A stretch of DNA of 64,000 nt from Paenibacillus prosopidis (GTDB taxonomy: Bacteria > Bacillota > Bacilli > Paenibacillales > Paenibacillaceae), in contig NZ_QPJD01000007.1 of NCBI RefSeq assembly GCF_003337375.1, positions 124,001 to 188,000 of the forward strand. Reading direction: 5' to 3'. Under the pieces are notes generated by a model. The model saw nothing but the letters and a program-made list of their open reading frames with translations. It was not told where the DNA came from and did not search any database. Positions 61,770 through 64,000 of the stretch are shown here, piece by piece. The translations under genes and the position numbers were made by a program. Position 1 is the first letter of the stretch. Each line of letters starts with the position of its first letter.

Positions 61770-62540
61770 TTAACTAACAGAATTAATTCTTAACCGGCTA
61801 TAGGTAACAAACACAACCAAAAACAATACGATGGCTGCCAGGATATGTGCATGGTCCAATAGTAAGGATTCGCTTGCGCCGGGGTTGATTAGAAGAAATC
61901 CTTTTGCCTCCTCACGACCCGGTATGCCATAAACGATGCAATACGTCACATTTAAGCCCGTATGTATCCCCGTATTCATCCAAATGGACCCCGATTTTAA
62001 GAGAACATACCCAAGCGAAAAGCCTAAAATCACTGAGAATATGGTGTTTTGAATGCTGAAGCCTACAAGCCATACATCATCAAGCGCATAGATAAATGCC
62101 GAAATAAGCAGCAGCAAGCTATTAACAACCTTCCCTTTTAGATGAGCAAACACATACCCTCTTACAATGAGGTCATTGATTAGCGAACCAAGAAACATTC
62201 CCGCAAATGCTTCTACCAGGAAAATAAGAGATTCAGGTGCTTTTTTTATACCAATAACCTGAAAATCGCCGAATGCCCACAGCAGCAAGTACATCATTGC
62301 CCATATGCCGGCACCGTAGAAAAAGCCGATCCTTATATTTCTTTTCCAGCCGTAATGAGCTTTTACGCCCAAATCGCCTATTCCATTTAATCCGGTCAAT
62401 TTAGAAACGTGATGGGCCAGCACAAAAAACAAACAAGCGTACAGCAACCATGAAACAGTGCCGAAAGGTATTAAGTGCGGGATCAAATTAAAATATAAAT
62501 CAATAATAAGAAATCCCATGACAGCAAATAAAAGTCCCAT
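61770..62540 (-). CDS. CPBP-type membrane protein with degenerate active site
   Basis: A 256-residue protein with seven to eight membrane helices. The fold is that of CPBP (CAAX protease and bacteriocin-processing) proteins, but motif 1, normally EExxxR, reads NDLIVR. Motif 2, normally FxxxH, reads FIYALDD and lacks the His. Motif 3 is kept (HTGLN). It is likely not a working protease and may be a scaffold or transporter-like paralogue. It lies 22 bases downstream of the N-acetyltransferase gene on the same strand and may be cotranscribed. Confidence 0.65.
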   Translation of the reverse strand: MGLLFAVMGFLIIDLYFNLIPHLIPFGTVSWLLYACLFFVLAHHVSKLTGLNGIGDLGVKAHYGWKRNIRIGFFYGAGIWAMMYLLLWAFGDFQVIGIKKAPESLIFLVEAFAGMFLGSLINDLIVRGYVFAHLKGKVVNSLLLLISAFIYALDDVWLVGFSIQNTIFSVILGFSLGYVLLKSGSIWMNTGIHTGLNVTYCIVYGIPGREEAKGFLLINPGASESLLLDHAHILAAIVLFLVVFVTYSRLRINSVS

Positions 62541-62562
62541 TGTATGAGCCCTTTCTATGTTG

Positions 62563-63345
62563 TTATATCACGATGCCGAAATAGGTGCGCAAGGCTTCTT
62601 TGTACTCCTCTTCGGTTTGCGGAACAAAGGTTTGCAGTCCGTCTGAGGTGAAAATACGAAATTGCTCTCCAGCTATGGTGTTACGCCCTTCGCGAGTTCG
62701 GATGGCGACCATGGCATCTTTGATGAAAATAGAATCAGGAGCGTTCTCGCACCAATAGGTGGACATTATAAAGTCCTTTGGCAGCTTGCGCTCCTCCGTG
62801 AAGGAGTACAGCCATCTCCACTTGCCATGATACAGCTCGCATAGAACCCAGCCGTAATCGCGGTCGCGCTCAAATCGGTAGCTTTCGTCCCCTTGTTGAT
62901 GGGCAATGCCCTCAATCATTTCAATTGGACGGCGAGGCACGATACCTCCCACTCCCACATCGCACAAATAAAAGCTTCCCTGGGCCTCGACCTTCAAGAC
63001 ATGGTGGCGCTGTTTCGGGGGGAGGTTCGGTTCATCCCGCCAGAAGCGTGCCACGAAGTCAGTCACCGGGTACCCCAGCTCCCGCAGCAGCCAGCCAAAG
63101 AGGGCATTGAGCTCAAAGCAGTAGCCGCCTCGCCCGCGAACGACGATTTTCTCTATGAGGTCGCAGGTTTCAAGCGACAGCGGTCTGCGGTTCAAAATAT
63201 CAAGATTTTCGTAAGGTACCGTATGGAGATGGCATTCCTGCAATGCGGCAAGCGTTTCGGCGCTGCCGTCTACCGGTCCATCATACTTAATTCGTTCCAA
63301 ATAAGCTCGCACTTCGGGCTTTAATTGACTGCGGTTATCATTCAT
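62563..63345 (-). CDS. nat: Arylamine N-acetyltransferase
   Basis: A 260-residue acetyl-CoA-dependent enzyme acetylating arylamines and hydrazines. The Cys-His-Asp triad is Cys76 (RGRGGYCFELN), His114 or His115 (KQRHHVLKV) and Asp129 (LCDVGVGG). The start at 63345 has no strong ribosome binding site (GGAAT is near). Likely cytosolic. First gene of a possible two-gene operon with the CPBP protein. Confidence 0.92.
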   Translation of the reverse strand: MNDNRSQLKPEVRAYLERIKYDGPVDGSAETLAALQECHLHTVPYENLDILNRRPLSLETCDLIEKIVVRGRGGYCFELNALFGWLLRELGYPVTDFVARFWRDEPNLPPKQRHHVLKVEAQGSFYLCDVGVGGIVPRRPIEMIEGIAHQQGDESYRFERDRDYGWVLCELYHGKWRWLYSFTEERKLPKDFIMSTYWCENAPDSIFIKDAMVAIRTREGRNTIAGEQFRIFTSDGLQTFVPQTEEEYKEALRTYFGIVI

Positions 63346-63496
63346 GATATCGATTCCTTTTCATTATGATTGATACGCTACATACGCTACAAATTAAAGT
63401 ATATTCGCGAAGCTGCGGCTATTTTCCTTTGAACGCTTCCGATTTCTGCATACAGGTGTGTTATGATAGAGGCTATTACCTATCGGGAGAGTTGTC

Positions 63497-64000
63497 ATGT
63501 ACAAAAAACTAGGCTTGGCGGCCATATATATGGGAATCACTTTTGTAATATATCGATATGGCGATACTATATTGAGTTGGTTTCAGCAATCGGATAATGT
63601 GGGGCTGGTCATTATAATGGCCGCTTTGATGGCTCTATTTCCCGTTATTCCTTATCCGGTTGTCGGGGGTGTAATCGGAGCCGCACTCGGCCCGGTACAA
63701 GGTGCAATGGTCACGTGGACTGGCTCCGCAACGGCTTCGATCCTCATGTTTCTGTTCATCCGATACGGCTATCAAGAGTGGGGCGTTAACGTATTGCATC
63801 GCTATAAACGGATAGGGAAGCTGACGGAGCTGTTTGAGAAAAACGCATTTCTGACGATTTTGTTCGCCAGACTAATCCCTTTCATCCCTTCCATCGTTAT
63901 TAATACGTATGCTGCTCTCAGCCGTGTATCCTTTACCTCTTACGCAGTCGCTTCCTCTCTTGGCAAAATTCCGGCGGCGCTGCTGTTCGTAACGGTTGGC
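63497..64000 (+). CDS. TVP38/TMEM64 (DedA-like) membrane protein, N-terminal part
   Basis: 168 codons visible, cut by the window edge. Several membrane helices; the core shows LFPVIPYPVVGGVIGAALGPVQGAM and FARLIPFIPSIVINTYAALSR, the VTT-domain pattern. GGGAGA lies before the ATG. Relatives are DedA-type proteins linked to lipid-carrier recycling or envelope homeostasis. Confidence 0.88.
   Translation, partial: MYKKLGLAAIYMGITFVIYRYGDTILSWFQQSDNVGLVIIMAALMALFPVIPYPVVGGVIGAALGPVQGAMVTWTGSATASILMFLFIRYGYQEWGVNVLHRYKRIGKLTELFEKNAFLTILFARLIPFIPSIVINTYAALSRVSFTSYAVASSLGKIPAALLFVTVG

Overview
The window looks like a chromosomal segment of a Paenibacillus-type soil Firmicute. The signs are S-layer homology (SLH) domains, a YheC/YheD spore-coat ATP-grasp protein, a bacilliredoxin (YtxJ), OhrR, an IDEAL-domain protein, strong AGGAGG-type ribosome binding sites, frequent GTG/TTG starts, and a gene content rich in sugar enzymes, AraC regulators and ABC importers. 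There is no prophage, insertion sequence, CRISPR array, rRNA or tRNA that I can support. Species assignment is inference.

Layout. 1-3.7 kb: a minus-strand surface operon (SLH/TolB-like propeller protein followed by the start of a large RHS/DUF6531 protein, cut by the window edge), preceded by a clear cyclic-di-GMP-I riboswitch. 3.7-4.4 kb: gene-free DNA with degenerate tandem repeats. 4.4-7.5 kb: AraC regulator divergent from a GH42 beta-galactosidase. 7.5-10.5 kb: YhgE/Pip membrane protein and its TetR regulator, both preceded by the same 23-bp operator. 10.7-16.8 kb: FAD dehydrogenase, YtxJ, a kinase-like phosphotransferase, a LysP-like permease, a bacterial PH-domain protein. 16.8-22 kb: two convergent CorA channels (the first with a short upstream reading frame) and a two-component system. 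22-25.3 kb: copper amine oxidase and an HxHP-repeat exported protein. 25.4-27.6 kb: an unrecognised gene, a frameshifted DUF559-like gene, a vestige of a second copy of that gene and a duplicated intergenic repeat. 27.6-29.2 kb: a PAS-GGDEF-EAL protein.

29.4-38.6 kb is a purine-ureide (allantoin) catabolism region: allantoinase, allantoate amidohydrolase and ureidoglycine-glyoxylate aminotransferase form a tight operon, next to a NitT/TauT-type ABC importer and a divergent PucR regulator. 38.6-43 kb: a YheC/YheD ATP-grasp protein with an in-frame 9-bp minisatellite, then a three-gene cassette (adenylate-forming enzyme, SbnA-like, SbnB-like) predicted to make and activate L-2,3-diaminopropionate or a similar product. 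43-48.2 kb: small proteins, OhrR plus a glutathione peroxidase, DsrE-like and flavin-oxidoreductase-like proteins. 48.2-51.1 kb: a membrane histidine kinase fused to a NarL/LuxR response regulator, divergent from an exported alpha-carbonic anhydrase. 51.1-52.7 kb: histidyl-tRNA synthetase behind a structured attenuator leader. 52.7-53.6 kb: an HxlR regulator and an NmrA oxidoreductase, both beheaded by one deletion. 55.6-61.6 kb: an inulin-fructotransferase-like enzyme without a signal peptide, a GH32 remnant, a sugar ABC importer and a divergent AraC regulator, read as a fructan or difructose-anhydride locus. The right edge holds a degenerate CPBP protein, an arylamine N-acetyltransferase and the start of a TVP38/DedA-type protein.

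The leading candidates for something new are the hisS leader, the c-di-GMP-controlled SLH/RHS operon, the cytosolic fructotransferase locus, the diaminopropionate cassette and the one-protein two-component system.
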